Assembly (NCBI GenBank): GCA_964543795.1
Contig: CAZIZN010000018.1
Coordinates: forward strand, 45,998-109,997
Origin: JACKIC01 sp964543795
GTDB lineage: Bacteria > Planctomycetota > UBA1135 > UBA2386
Length of the DNA: 64,000 bases
Direction of reading: 5' to 3'
Part shown: positions 43,459-53,285 of the stretch, piece after piece
Position numbering within the stretch: the stretch's first letter is position 1
How the letters are laid out: every line of letters starts with the position of its first letter
The notes under the pieces: model-generated
The model's input: only the letters and a program-made list of their open reading frames with translations
Databases searched by the model: none
Told to the model about the DNA's origin: nothing
Made by a program: the position numbers and the translations under genes

Positions 43459-46140
43459 ATGGCCAGTCAGAAACCGCAGGGCACTCCGTTGGTGATCGTC
43501 GAGTCGCCCGCCAAGGCGCGCACGATCAGCAAGTTCCTCGGCTCCAAGTTCAAGATCGAAGCGAGCATAGGTCACATCCGCGACCTGCCGGGCGACGCCA
43601 GCGAGGTGCCGGCGGCGCTCAAGAAGGAGAAGTGGGCGAAGCTCGGCATCGACGTCGAGAACGACTTCAAGACGCTCTACGTGGTCCCGGCGGACAAGAA
43701 GGACCACCTCAAGAAGCTCAAGGCCCTGCTGAAGGACGCCCCGATCCTCTACCTCGCGACCGACGAAGACCGCGAGGGCGAGTCGATCTCCTGGCACCTC
43801 GTCCAGGAGCTGGAGCCCAAGTGCGAGGTCAAGCGCCTCGTGTTCCACGAGATCACGAAGGACGCGATCCTCGAAGCACTCGAGACGCCGCGGTCGATCG
43901 ACATGGACCTCGTCGAGGCGCAGGAGACGCGCCGCATCGTCGACCGCCTCTACGGCTACACGGTGTCGCCGCTGCTCTGGAAGAAGGTGCGCCCGCGCCT
44001 CTCGGCCGGCCGCGTGCAGAGCGTCGCGGTGCGCATCTGCGTCGAGCGCGAACGCGAGCGCATGCGGTTCGTGCCGGCCGAGTACTGGAGTCTCGAGGCG
44101 ACGATGCAGGGCCAGCACGGCGATGCGACGCCGTTCCCCGCCTCGTTGCAGGGCCTCGGCGACCGCCGCGTCGCGACCGGCCGCGACTTCGATCCGGACA
44201 CCGGCAAGCTCAAGGGCGACGGCAAGAGCGTGCTGGTCCTGACCGGCGGCGACGCCGCGACGTTGGCCGCCGAACTCGGCAAGGGCACGGCGACGGTCAC
44301 CGAGGTCGAGCAGAAGCCCTACACCGAGCGCCCGTATCCACCGTTCACCACCTCGACGCTGCAGCAGGAGGCCGCGCGCAAGCTGCGGTTCGGCGCGCAG
44401 CGGACCATGCGCGCCGCGCAACGCCTCTACGAGAACGGCTTCATCACCTACATGCGCACGGACTCGACGACGCTGAGCTCGCAGGCCGTCGGCGCGGCGC
44501 GCAGCCTGATCGCCCGCGAGTTCGGACCGCAGTACCTGCCGGACGCACCGCGCACCTACCAGACCAAGGTCAAGAACGCGCAGGAGGCGCACGAGGCGAT
44601 CCGCCCCGCCGGCACCGACTTCGTGATGCCGAAGGACCTGCCCGGCGACGTCGGCGTCGACGAGCGCGCCGTCTACGAGCTGATCTGGCGCCGCACGGTG
44701 GCCTGCCAGATGAAGGACGCCCGCGGCCAGCGCACGACGATGACGCTCGCCATGCCGACGCAGAAGCACGGCCAGGCGAAGTTCACGGCGACCGGCAAGA
44801 CGATCGAGTTCGCGGGCTACCGGCTCGCCTACGTCGAGGACCTCGACGACGCCGAGGCCGAGGTCGCCGACGCCGAACGCGTGCTGCCCGATCTGAAGGT
44901 CGGCCAGCGCGCGCGCGCCGACCAGGTGGCCGCGAACGGCCACACCACGCAGCCGCCGCCGCGCATCACCGAAGCCGGCCTCATCAAGGAGCTCGAGGCG
45001 CGCGGCATCGGCCGGCCGTCGACCTACGCGGCGATCATCGAGACGATCGTGCGCCGCGAATACGTGTGGAAGAAGGGCACGGCGCTCGTGCCGACGTTCA
45101 CCGCGTTCGCGGTCGTCGACCTGCTCGCGTCGTACCTCGGCTGGCTCGTCGACTACCAGTTCACGGCCAAGATGGAGGACGACCTCGACGAGATCAGCAA
45201 CGGCCGCGCACGTCGCCTCGACTACTTGAAGCACTTCTTCCTCGGCAACGGCCAGCCCGGCCTGCGCGATCGCGTGCACGGCGTCGAAGCGCACATCGAC
45301 CCGCGCAAGGTCTGTTCGATCCCGCTCGGGACCGACGCGGCCGGCGAACTCGTCGAGGTGCGCGTCGGCCGCTACGGACCGTTCCTGTCGTGCGGCGAGA
45401 AGCGCGTGTCGGTGCCCGACGAGACCGCGCCCGACGAGATGACGCTGCAGAAGGCGATCGAACTGCTCGAGAAGGGCGGCGAGGGCCCCAAGCAGCTCGG
45501 CACCGATCCGGAGAGCGGCAAGCCCGTCTACGTCAAGGTCGGCCGCTTCGGCCCCTACTTCCAGCTCGGCGACGCACCCGAGGGCAAGGGCAAGAAGGCC
45601 GAGAAGCCGAAGATGGCGTCGTTGCTCGCCGGCATGGAACCGGACACGGTCACGCTCGACGAGGCGCTCGCGACGCTGGCGCTGCCGCGCACGGTCGGCA
45701 CCGCGAAGACCGCGGACGGCGACGACGAGCAGATCCTCGCCGCGAACGGCCGCTACGGGCCCTACCTCAAGTGGGGCAAGGAGACGCGCAGCATCCCCGC
45801 GGGCCACACGCCGCTCACGGTGACGCTCCAGCACGCGCTCGAACTGTTCGCGCAGCCGAAGACCGGCGGCAAGGGCCGCGGGCGCGCGGCGCCGGCCAAG
45901 GCGCGGCGCGAACTCGGCGAGAGTCCCGTCACGAAGCAGGTCGTCAAGCTGCTCGACGGCCGCTACGGCCCCTACGTCACGGACGGCGCGACGAACGCGT
46001 CGCTGAACAAGGACGAGAACCCGGACGAACTGACGCTGGCGCGCGCCCTGGAACTGCTCGCGGCGCGCGCGGCGAAGGGGCCGGCGAAGAAGAAGCCGGC
46101 GCGGCGCGCCGGCAAGAAGGCGGCGTCGAAGGGCTCGTAG
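43459..46140 (+). CDS. topA: DNA topoisomerase I (type IA) with Toprim_C repeat tail
   Basis: 893 aa. The TOPRIM domain begins LVIVESPAKARTISKFLG and has the metal motif DEDREGE at 102-108. The gate domains follow, with the catalytic Tyr331 in GFITYMRTDST, and RITEAGLIKELEARGIGRPS. It relaxes negatively supercoiled DNA through a covalent 5'-phosphotyrosine intermediate. The C-terminal part has no zinc-finger cysteines but four related units with GRYGPF, GRFGPYF, GRYGPYLKWG and GRYGPYV cores, each followed by a helix such as TLQKAIELLEK, typical of Toprim_C_rpt modules. The last about 25 residues are Lys/Ala-rich. A consensus promoter lies upstream. The downstream membrane-protein gene starts 17 bases after the stop. 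Confidence 0.95.
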   Translation: MASQKPQGTPLVIVESPAKARTISKFLGSKFKIEASIGHIRDLPGDASEVPAALKKEKWAKLGIDVENDFKTLYVVPADKKDHLKKLKALLKDAPILYLATDEDREGESISWHLVQELEPKCEVKRLVFHEITKDAILEALETPRSIDMDLVEAQETRRIVDRLYGYTVSPLLWKKVRPRLSAGRVQSVAVRICVERERERMRFVPAEYWSLEATMQGQHGDATPFPASLQGLGDRRVATGRDFDPDTGKLKGDGKSVLVLTGGDAATLAAELGKGTATVTEVEQKPYTERPYPPFTTSTLQQEAARKLRFGAQRTMRAAQRLYENGFITYMRTDSTTLSSQAVGAARSLIAREFGPQYLPDAPRTYQTKVKNAQEAHEAIRPAGTDFVMPKDLPGDVGVDERAVYELIWRRTVACQMKDARGQRTTMTLAMPTQKHGQAKFTATGKTIEFAGYRLAYVEDLDDAEAEVADAERVLPDLKVGQRARADQVAANGHTTQPPPRITEAGLIKELEARGIGRPSTYAAIIETIVRREYVWKKGTALVPTFTAFAVVDLLASYLGWLVDYQFTAKMEDDLDEISNGRARRLDYLKHFFLGNGQPGLRDRVHGVEAHIDPRKVCSIPLGTDAAGELVEVRVGRYGPFLSCGEKRVSVPDETAPDEMTLQKAIELLEKGGEGPKQLGTDPESGKPVYVKVGRFGPYFQLGDAPEGKGKKAEKPKMASLLAGMEPDTVTLDEALATLALPRTVGTAKTADGDDEQILAANGRYGPYLKWGKETRSIPAGHTPLTVTLQHALELFAQPKTGGKGRGRAAPAKARRELGESPVTKQVVKLLDGRYGPYVTDGATNASLNKDENPDELTLARALELLAARAAKGPAKKKPARRAGKKAASKGS

Positions 46141-46156
46141 CCGGGAGCCGCGCGAC

Positions 46157-46648
46157 GTGGACTGGATCTCGTTGCCCGGCCTCAGCTTCGTGATCGTGAC
46201 GAACAGCGCGCCGGTGGTCGTCGCGCGGCTCGCCGGCGCGCGTGGCGCGTGGCCCATCGACGGCGGACTCGTGCTGCGCGACGGACAGCGGCTGCTGGGG
46301 GCGCACAAGACGTGGCGAGGCCTCGTCGCGGGGGTCGCCGCGGGCGCGATCCTCGCCCCGTGGATCGATGTGCCGTGGTGGCTCGGCGGCCTCGCTGGCG
46401 CGACGACGATCGTCGGCGACGCCCTGTCCAGCTTCGCCAAGCGCCGGCTCCGCCTGCAGTCCGGCTCGTTCTGCCCGGGCATCGACCAGCTCCCCGAAGC
46501 GGTCCTGCCGCTGCTCGTGCTCTGGCGGCCGCTCGGGCTCGGCCCGCTGGCGGCGACCGCGACCGTGGCGGTGTTCGTCGCCCTGGGCAGCGTCGCCTCG
46601 CGCCTCGTCGGATCCAGCCGCCGGCACCGCCCGGCCGGTCCGGAGTAG
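46157..46648 (+). CDS. CDP-archaeol-synthase-like (CarS/DUF46) membrane protein
   Basis: 163 aa from GTG 46157. The family motifs are visible: LGAHKTWRGLVAGVAAGA, IVGDALSSFAKRRLRLQSG and CPGIDQLPEAVLPLLVL, separated by hydrophobic helices (about five transmembrane segments). In archaea this family transfers CMP onto digeranylgeranylglyceryl phosphate; bacterial members are known by sequence but their substrates are mostly unstudied. It may activate another polyprenyl- or glycerol-based lipid. The gene sits 17 bases after topA and 79 before nadA, so it may share the topA transcript. Family call is based on motif memory; the reaction in this organism is inference. Confidence 0.65.
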   Translation: MDWISLPGLSFVIVTNSAPVVVARLAGARGAWPIDGGLVLRDGQRLLGAHKTWRGLVAGVAAGAILAPWIDVPWWLGGLAGATTIVGDALSSFAKRRLRLQSGSFCPGIDQLPEAVLPLLVLWRPLGLGPLAATATVAVFVALGSVASRLVGSSRRHRPAGPE

Positions 46649-46655
46649 GACGGCC
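46633..46655 (+). terminator. Hairpin overlapping the stop of the CarS-like gene
   Basis: GGCC and GTCC (46633-46636, 46638-46641, one bulged G) pair with GGAC and GGCC (46648-46655) across a six-base loop containing part of the stop codon. No T tract. Confidence 0.35.
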
Positions 46656-46693
46656 GACCACCTACCGCCGCGTGCCGCAGCGCACACCCACCC

Positions 46694-46721
46694 TTGCGCC
46701 GCCGCCGCCAGGGTCGATGAT
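46694..46721 (+). promoter_or_regulatory. Putative promoter of nadA (TTGCGC-N16-GATGAT)
   Basis: TTGCGC (46694-46699) and GATGAT (46716-46721) are 16 bases apart and the start ATG is six bases after the -10. Nearly the same arrangement precedes the CPA2 antiporter gene on the other strand. A leaderless mRNA is inferred. Confidence 0.45.
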
Positions 46722-46727
46722 CGCACG

Positions 46728-47693
<966 letters not shown>

Positions 47694-47979
47694 ACGGAGG
47701 CTCATGCCGGCGGCGGGCAACTGCGCCGTCGAACGACGCCGCCGAGGCCATCCTGGCAGCGAACCAACGACACGAGGAATGCAGGGCCGCTGGGGCGCAG
47801 TCGAAACCGGACGCCACGAGCAGGAGGAGCCGGGCAGTCGGATCGGCATGTTCTCCGGGCCACGTTCACTCGCGAAATCGCTGCATCGCCGACCGCTGCA
47901 CGGATGGTCTTGGGCCACAGTTGCAATCAACCGCTGGCTTCGCGGGGGAGACTGTCTTGCGAGTCGACATCGCCGAGGT

Positions 47980-48006
47980 CTGCGGCCGGATGCGCGGTGG
48001 CCGCAG
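47980..48006. promoter_or_regulatory. 8-bp perfect inverted repeat upstream of the repeat-protein -10
   Basis: CTGCGGCC (47980-47987), 11 bases, GGCCGCAG (47999-48006). It ends seven bases before TATGCT 48014-48019 and covers the -35 position. It could be an operator or a hairpin. Confidence 0.45.
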
Positions 48007-48013
48007 GCGCCAG

Positions 48014-48019
48014 TATGCT
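48014..48019 (+). promoter_or_regulatory. Putative -10 (TATGCT) of the repeat-protein gene
   Basis: TATGCT ends 11 bases before ATG 48031, the same hexamer as before the amidohydrolase at 29736. Confidence 0.45.
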
Positions 48020-48030
48020 TGTGCGACCGT

Positions 48031-50538
48031 ATGGACCCACTTACCCGTGTCCCTGTCTGCGTGTCGCTGCTACTCCTGGGCGTGTTCATCGCTGATGGCC
48101 TGCCGGCCCAATGCGCCTGGGATTGGCAATCAGGTGATGGCATCCCCGGGGTGCTCCAGCCGTCGCTGCCACTGGTCGGGGCACTCGCGAGGTGGGACCC
48201 TGACGGTCCTGGACCGGCTCCCAGCGTGCTCGTGCTCGCGGGTGCGTTCGAGGTCGCGGGCGATCAGTTGGCGGACAGCGTTGCCACGTACGACCCTGCA
48301 ACCGGCACCTGGGGTTCTCTACCGGGGCTGGTCGGCGACGTCGCCGACTTGGCCGTGCTGCCGACCGGCGAGTTGGTCGCCAGCACGGTGTTTCCGACGA
48401 CCGGCTCGTTCGTGAACAGCCGGGTCGTGCGATGGGACGGCGCCACGTGGCAGCCTCTCGGCGCCGTAGCCGACCACACCATGAGCGATCTGCTCGTCGC
48501 CTCGAACGGGGACCTCTACGTGTGCGGCGGATTCAGCGTGATCGGCACGACTACCGTCAACGGGGTCGCACGGTGGGACGGGTCTGCCTGGCAGGCGTTG
48601 GGAGCAGGCATCGCCTCGTCCCCGACCGGTAAGGTGAATGCCCTGGCGCAGCTGCCGAGTGGCCAGATCGTCGCGGGGGGGCTCTTCTCGCAGGCAGGGG
48701 GTGCCCCGGCAAGCTGTCTTGCAGCGTGGGACGGCATCACCTGGTCCTCGTTCGCCGGTGGCGCCAACGACGAAGTCCACTGCTTGCACCTCGCGCCCGA
48801 TGCGACTCTCGTCGCGGGCGGCGGATTCTCGAGCATTGGCGGCGTCAGCGCCAACAGGATCGCCCGCTGGAACGGCGCGACATGGACGCGGTTCGGCACT
48901 GGCTTCTCCATGGGTGTGATCCCAACTGGGTGGGTCCTGTCCGTCACGACCCTCGCCAACGGCAATGTCGTCGCGGCGGGGATCTTCACGGTCGCCGGCG
49001 GAGTCGGAGCAGTCGGTGTGGCCCGATGGACGGGCACCGTCTGGCAACCGCTGGGTTCGGGCCTGAACCATGCTGGCAACATGGGGTCGGGCCGCGCTCT
49101 CCTAGAGTGGCCGGGTGGCCCACTCTTCGTCGGCGGCGACTTCACGAACGCCGGTGGCGTCGGAGCGAACTACATCGCTGGCTGGAACAACGGCTGGACG
49201 CGCCTCGGAACCGGCATGAACGACCGGGTGCTGGCGCTCGCCGGACACGCAAACGGCGATGTGGTGGCCGGGGGTGTGTTCCTCGGGGCCGGCGACATTG
49301 CGGCATCGCGAGTCGCACGCCTGCGCAACGGCGTGTGGCAGGCGCTCGGGAACGGTATCACCGGCAGTGTCGAGTGTGTCGCGATCCTGCCGAACGGGGA
49401 GATCGTCGTGGGAGGCAACTTCCAGAACCCAACGACCCGCATCGCGCGTTGGAATGGAAGCGCTTGGGTCGGATTCGGCCCGGGGGCGAACGGCGCCGTT
49501 CTGGCGCTGCACGTCGCTCCGAATGGCGACCTCATTGCGGGGGGCGACTTCACGGCGATCGGCGGCACAGTTGCGGCTCGAACGGCGCGCTGGGACGGCG
49601 CAAGTTGGCACGCGCTCGGAAGTGGCCCGCCCGGTGCGGCTCTGGCGCTCGCCTCCCTGTCCAATGGGGATCTCGTGGCGGCGGGCGGAAACTATGTGGC
49701 GCGCTGGGACGGCGCGGTGTGGACGACTCTCGGCAGTACCGTCGGCTTCGTGCGCGCTCTTGCCGTGTTGCCCGATGGAGACCTCGTGGCTGGTGGTTCG
49801 GTGCAGGTCGGCTGGAATCGCATCGCGCGATGGACCGGCTCGGCCTGGGTGACACTGGGCAGCGGCGCTGCCGACGAAGTGCGTGCGCTGGCCGTTCTTC
49901 CGAACGGCCATCTGATCGCTGCCGGCGCGTTCACCAGCATCGGTGGCAATCCTGCCAACCGGCTTGCAGCTTGGAACGGCGCCAGCTGGCAGCCGTTCAC
50001 GTCGGGACTCGGCGGCACGGTGAACGCGCTGGCAATGCGCCCCGACGGCGAGATCGTGGTTGGTGGCTGGTTCCTGACCGCGGGCACAGCCGTCTCCAGC
50101 TACATCGCACGCGCTGCCTCTGCTTGCCCCGCGTCGGCAGTCCCGTATGCGACGAGCTGCAGTGCCTCGAACGGGCCGATGGTCGCCACCGCGACCACCT
50201 TGCCGTGGGTGGGCTCTACGTTTCGATCGCAGTGCACAGGTTTCGGCAACCACTCCCTGGGCGCTTCGTTGCTCGGTCTCGTCGATCCCGGCACGCCGCT
50301 GGTCCAGCTACTGCCCGTCGGGGTCGCGGGCTGTCAACTGCTCGCGAGCCCCGATGCGTCGCTGCTCGTGATGCCCGCGGCAGGTAGTGCAACCTCTGCC
50401 TATGCGATGCCAACCGTCCCGGCGGCTGTCGGGCTGGTGCTCCGCCACCAGTTCCTGCAGGTTGAGTTCGACGCGAACCTGGCGATCGTGGCGTTGGCCG
50501 GCTCCCAGGGTCTATTGCTCACTCTGGGTGGGCTCTGA
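48031..50538 (+). CDS. Secreted protein with 12-13 propeller-like repeats (delta-60 type)
   Basis: 835 aa from ATG 48031, which begins a signal peptide (PLTRVPVCVSLLLLGVFIAD); an upstream ATG at 47704 would bury it. About 12-13 repeats of 40-50 residues follow the pattern ARWDGSAWQALGAG... VNALAQLPSGQIVAGG... GGAPAS, as in delta-60/Kelch-like outer-surface propellers. Trp and the GG turn recur at fixed spacing. A final module of about 130 residues (from ACPASAVPYATSCSASNGP) has four or five Cys and ends AGSQGLLLTLGGL; similar tails occur on secreted planctomycete proteins and may aid attachment or sorting (from memory). Third codon positions have clearly more A/T than in zwf next door (about 15-30% in sampled stretches), which hints at a different origin or weak selection. 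Function unknown. Confidence 0.7.
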   Translation: MDPLTRVPVCVSLLLLGVFIADGLPAQCAWDWQSGDGIPGVLQPSLPLVGALARWDPDGPGPAPSVLVLAGAFEVAGDQLADSVATYDPATGTWGSLPGLVGDVADLAVLPTGELVASTVFPTTGSFVNSRVVRWDGATWQPLGAVADHTMSDLLVASNGDLYVCGGFSVIGTTTVNGVARWDGSAWQALGAGIASSPTGKVNALAQLPSGQIVAGGLFSQAGGAPASCLAAWDGITWSSFAGGANDEVHCLHLAPDATLVAGGGFSSIGGVSANRIARWNGATWTRFGTGFSMGVIPTGWVLSVTTLANGNVVAAGIFTVAGGVGAVGVARWTGTVWQPLGSGLNHAGNMGSGRALLEWPGGPLFVGGDFTNAGGVGANYIAGWNNGWTRLGTGMNDRVLALAGHANGDVVAGGVFLGAGDIAASRVARLRNGVWQALGNGITGSVECVAILPNGEIVVGGNFQNPTTRIARWNGSAWVGFGPGANGAVLALHVAPNGDLIAGGDFTAIGGTVAARTARWDGASWHALGSGPPGAALALASLSNGDLVAAGGNYVARWDGAVWTTLGSTVGFVRALAVLPDGDLVAGGSVQVGWNRIARWTGSAWVTLGSGAADEVRALAVLPNGHLIAAGAFTSIGGNPANRLAAWNGASWQPFTSGLGGTVNALAMRPDGEIVVGGWFLTAGTAVSSYIARAASACPASAVPYATSCSASNGPMVATATTLPWVGSTFRSQCTGFGNHSLGASLLGLVDPGTPLVQLLPVGVAGCQLLASPDASLLVMPAAGSATSAYAMPTVPAAVGLVLRHQFLQVEFDANLAIVALAGSQGLLLTLGGL

Positions 50539-50686
50539 ACCGGTTGGCCGGCGGCCCGGGCACTGGTGAGCCTGCCTTCGTTCCACGCCCCCACCGACCC
50601 GTCGAGACCCGACCACGGCACCTCGGTCCGCGCGCACCACCGGCCGGCGTGCAACCACCGCCGGCCTCTGGCAACATGGCTCGCTC

Positions 50687-52228
50687 ATGACGACCAACGC
50701 AGCCCCGGCAGGAGCGACCGGCGCAAACCCCCTGGCCGACGAACTGCGCGGCACGCGCACCGCACGCCCCTGCGTGCTCGTCATCTTCGGCGCGACCGGC
50801 GACCTCACCAAGCGGAAGCTCGTGCCCTCGCTCATGGGCCTCGCCAAGGACGGGCTCCTGCCGCACGGCTTCGCGGTCGTCGGCTTCGCGCGCCGCGACT
50901 GGACCGACGACTACTTCCGGCAGGAGCTGCAGGACGGCATCACCCAGTACGGCCGCTCGGAGACCGACGCCGCCTGGGCCAGCCACGCGGGCGCCTTCGT
51001 CTACCACAACGCCAACTTCGACGACCCGGCCGGCTACCGCGCGCTCGCCGCGAAGCTCGACCAGCTCGACCGCCGGCACGGCACGCAGGGCAACCGCATC
51101 TTCTACCTCGCAACGCCGCCGAGCTCGTACTCGAGCATCCTGCAGAACCTCGCCGCCGCCGGACTCTCGCAGGAGACCGGCGGTCGCTTCGCGCGCGTGA
51201 TCGTCGAGAAGCCGTTCGGACACGACCTCGCCACCGCCGTCGCACTCAACGAGCAGGTGCGCGCCGCGTTCCACGAGCGGCAGGTGTTCCGCATCGACCA
51301 CTACCTCGGCAAGGAGACGGTGCAGAACATCCTGGCGCTGCGCTTCGCGAACGGGATCTTCGAGCCGCTCTGGAACGAGAAGTTCGTCGACCACGTGCAG
51401 ATCACCGTCGCCGAGTCGATCGGCGTCGGCTCGCGCGGTGCCTACTTCGAGGAGTCCGGGATCATCCGCGACATGATCCAGAACCACCTGATGCAGGTGC
51501 TGACGCTCGTGGCGATGGAGCCGCCGGCGGCGATGACCGCCGACGCGGTGCGCGACGAGAAGGTCAAGGTGCTCAAGGCGATCCGCTCGTTCCGGCCCGA
51601 CGAGGTCGAAGCCGCGACGGTGCGCGCCCAGTACACGCGCGGCTGGTTCGGCGGCGACGAAGTGCCGGGCTACCGCGAGGAACAGGGAGTCGCCGCCGAT
51701 TCCACGACCGAGACCTACGCCGCGGTCCGTCTCGAGGTGCAGAACTGGCGATGGTCGCGCACGCCGTTCTACCTGCGTTCGGGCAAGCGCCTGCCGCGCC
51801 GCGTGACCGAGGTGGCGATCCAGTTCAAGCAACCGCCGCACGTGCTGTTCGAGGGCGGCCGGCCGCTGCAACCGAACGTCTTGCTGCTGCGCATCCAGCC
51901 CGACGAAGGCGTCGCGCTGCGTTTCGGCGCCAAGGTGCCCGGGCCCGACGTGCACGTGCGCGACGTGCGCATGGACTTCCGCTACGGCACCGCGTTCGGC
52001 GGCGAGACGGCGGACGCCTACGAACGGCTCCTGCTCGACGCCATGCTCGGCGACGGCACGCTGTTCGCCCGCCGCGACGAAGTCGAGGAGGCGTGGCGCA
52101 TCGTCGATTCGATCGTCGCGGGGTGGCGACACTCGGCGGCGCGCCCCGTCGACTACGTCGCCGGCACGTGGGGACCGGAGACCGCCGGCCACCTGCTCGG
52201 GCCGGGCCGGAGCTGGAGAAAACCGTGA
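50687..52228 (+). CDS. zwf: Glucose-6-phosphate 1-dehydrogenase
   Basis: 513 aa, normal for the family. The NADP-binding start reads VIFGATGDLTKRKLVPSL; the substrate site is VFRIDHYLGKETVQNIL with catalytic His205. A further conserved region is NHLMQVLTLVAMEPP. The enzyme oxidises glucose 6-phosphate to 6-phosphogluconolactone, producing NADPH for the oxidative pentose phosphate pathway. The stop overlaps the GTG of opcA, so the enzyme and its assembly factor are co-translated. A CAACAT hexamer nine bases before the ATG is a weak -10. Annotation is secure. Confidence 0.96.
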   Translation: MTTNAAPAGATGANPLADELRGTRTARPCVLVIFGATGDLTKRKLVPSLMGLAKDGLLPHGFAVVGFARRDWTDDYFRQELQDGITQYGRSETDAAWASHAGAFVYHNANFDDPAGYRALAAKLDQLDRRHGTQGNRIFYLATPPSSYSSILQNLAAAGLSQETGGRFARVIVEKPFGHDLATAVALNEQVRAAFHERQVFRIDHYLGKETVQNILALRFANGIFEPLWNEKFVDHVQITVAESIGVGSRGAYFEESGIIRDMIQNHLMQVLTLVAMEPPAAMTADAVRDEKVKVLKAIRSFRPDEVEAATVRAQYTRGWFGGDEVPGYREEQGVAADSTTETYAAVRLEVQNWRWSRTPFYLRSGKRLPRRVTEVAIQFKQPPHVLFEGGRPLQPNVLLLRIQPDEGVALRFGAKVPGPDVHVRDVRMDFRYGTAFGGETADAYERLLLDAMLGDGTLFARRDEVEEAWRIVDSIVAGWRHSAARPVDYVAGTWGPETAGHLLGPGRSWRKP

Positions 52229-53169
52229 TCGGCAACGGCAAGTCGCCGATCGAACACGTGCCGCCGCGACCGGCGGACGTGCGGGCCATCGGCGACGCGC
52301 TGCGCAGCCTCTGGCAGGACTGCTGCCCCGAACAGCCCGGCGGCGACGTCGCGCGCGCGCTGACCAAGAACGTCGTGGTGATCGCCGAGTCCGCCGACGA
52401 GGCGCCGGCCCTCGACGCCGTCGAGCGGCTCTACCGGCGCTCGCCCTGCCGCGTGTTCGTGGCGCTCGTCGACGACGGCGCGGCACGCATCGAGGCCTCG
52501 GTGGCCGCCGCCGCGCGATGCCACGGCGCCACGCGCGACATCGTGCTCGAGCAGATCCTGCTGCGGGTGCCGCGCGCCGGCATCGCCCGCCTGCCGGGAC
52601 TCGTGCGCCCACTGCTCGTCAACGACCTTCCCAACCACCTCTACTGGCGCCTCGACTGGCCCGCCGACGAGAACCGGTTCGCCGCCGTCGCCGGTCTCTG
52701 CGAGCACACGGTGCTCGACAGCCGCCGGCTCGTCGCGGCCGCCGCCGACCTCGACCTGCTCGAACGCCTGCGCGCGTCGGGCCGTCACGTGACCGACCTC
52801 GCGTGGCTGCGGCTGCGGCCGTGGCGCCGCGCGCTCGCCGAAGCGTTCGAACCGGTCGCCTGGCGCCCCGGCACGGCCGTGCGCGGCGCCGTGCGCCACG
52901 CCCCGACCGACGCCAGTGGCGCCCGCATCGTCGCGCGCTGGCTCGAACAGCGGCTCGGCGCCGCCATCGACCTCGACGAATCCGGCACCGGCGATCCGGA
53001 CCACGTCCGGCTCGACGTCGCCGACGCGGAGATCACCGCCGAACTCGACCACGGCCGCATCGTCGTCCGCGTCAGCACCGCCTCGCACTGCTACCTGCCC
53101 TTCGGCGTGCCCGCCTCGCGCGGCACCGAAGGCGACCTGCTCGCCGCGGCGCTCGACCTCGCGCGGTGA
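52225..53169 (+). CDS. opcA: OpcA-like glucose-6-phosphate dehydrogenase assembly protein
   Basis: 314 aa from GTG 52225, overlapping the zwf stop (GTGA). Recognisable family features include ALTKNVVVIAESADEAPALD, the SPCRVFVALVDDGAARIEAS strand, RDIVLEQILLRVPRAGIARL and the PLLVNDLPNHLYWRLDWP stretch. OpcA is known in cyanobacteria and actinobacteria as an activator or assembly partner of Zwf, often linked to redox control of the pentose phosphate pathway. Its position directly after zwf supports the same role here. No cysteine-based redox motif is obvious. The protein ends SRGTEGDLLAAALDLAR. Family assignment is good; the regulatory effect in this organism is inferred. Confidence 0.85.
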   Translation: MIGNGKSPIEHVPPRPADVRAIGDALRSLWQDCCPEQPGGDVARALTKNVVVIAESADEAPALDAVERLYRRSPCRVFVALVDDGAARIEASVAAAARCHGATRDIVLEQILLRVPRAGIARLPGLVRPLLVNDLPNHLYWRLDWPADENRFAAVAGLCEHTVLDSRRLVAAAADLDLLERLRASGRHVTDLAWLRLRPWRRALAEAFEPVAWRPGTAVRGAVRHAPTDASGARIVARWLEQRLGAAIDLDESGTGDPDHVRLDVADAEITAELDHGRIVVRVSTASHCYLPFGVPASRGTEGDLLAAALDLAR

Positions 53170-53177
53170 GCGCTAGG

Positions 53178-53199
53178 CCGGCCGCCTCGCGGCGGCCGG
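53178..53199 (+). terminator. 9-bp perfect hairpin after opcA
   Basis: CCGGCCGCC, loop TCGC, GGCGGCCGG (53178-53186 / 53191-53199), nine bases beyond the stop. Followed by TTCCGGGTTCC, a weak T-containing tail. A good terminator candidate for zwf-opcA. Confidence 0.6.
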
Positions 53200-53272
53200 T
53201 TCCGGGTTCCCGACCCGCCGGCGCACACGCCCGTACCTGCCAGGGATCGCTCGCGTCGCCGCGGCGCGCGCG

Positions 53273-53278
53273 TATCGT
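53273..53278 (+). promoter_or_regulatory. Putative -10 (TATCGT), seven bases before the hydrolase start
   Basis: TATCGT ends seven bases before ATG 53286. No Shine-Dalgarno sequence; leaderless transcription is likely. Confidence 0.5.
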
Positions 53279-53285
53279 GCGCGCC

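Larger units (their letters stand above)
47694..48030. other. 337-bp region between nadA and the repeat protein
   Basis: The frame of the next gene stays open across it, with GGAGG before an ATG at 47704, but the translation is Arg/His/Trp-rich and unlike a protein start. Composition is visibly less GC-rich than its surroundings. It contains the inverted repeat at 47980-48006 and a -10 candidate at 48014-48019. No RNA gene was recognised. Confidence 0.5.

Noticed and set aside
47704..48030. Alternative start of the repeat protein at ATG 47704, with GGAGG upstream
   Set aside because: It would add 109 Arg/His/Trp-rich residues before a normal signal peptide. ATG 48031 with its -10 is preferred, although a short upstream peptide cannot be excluded.
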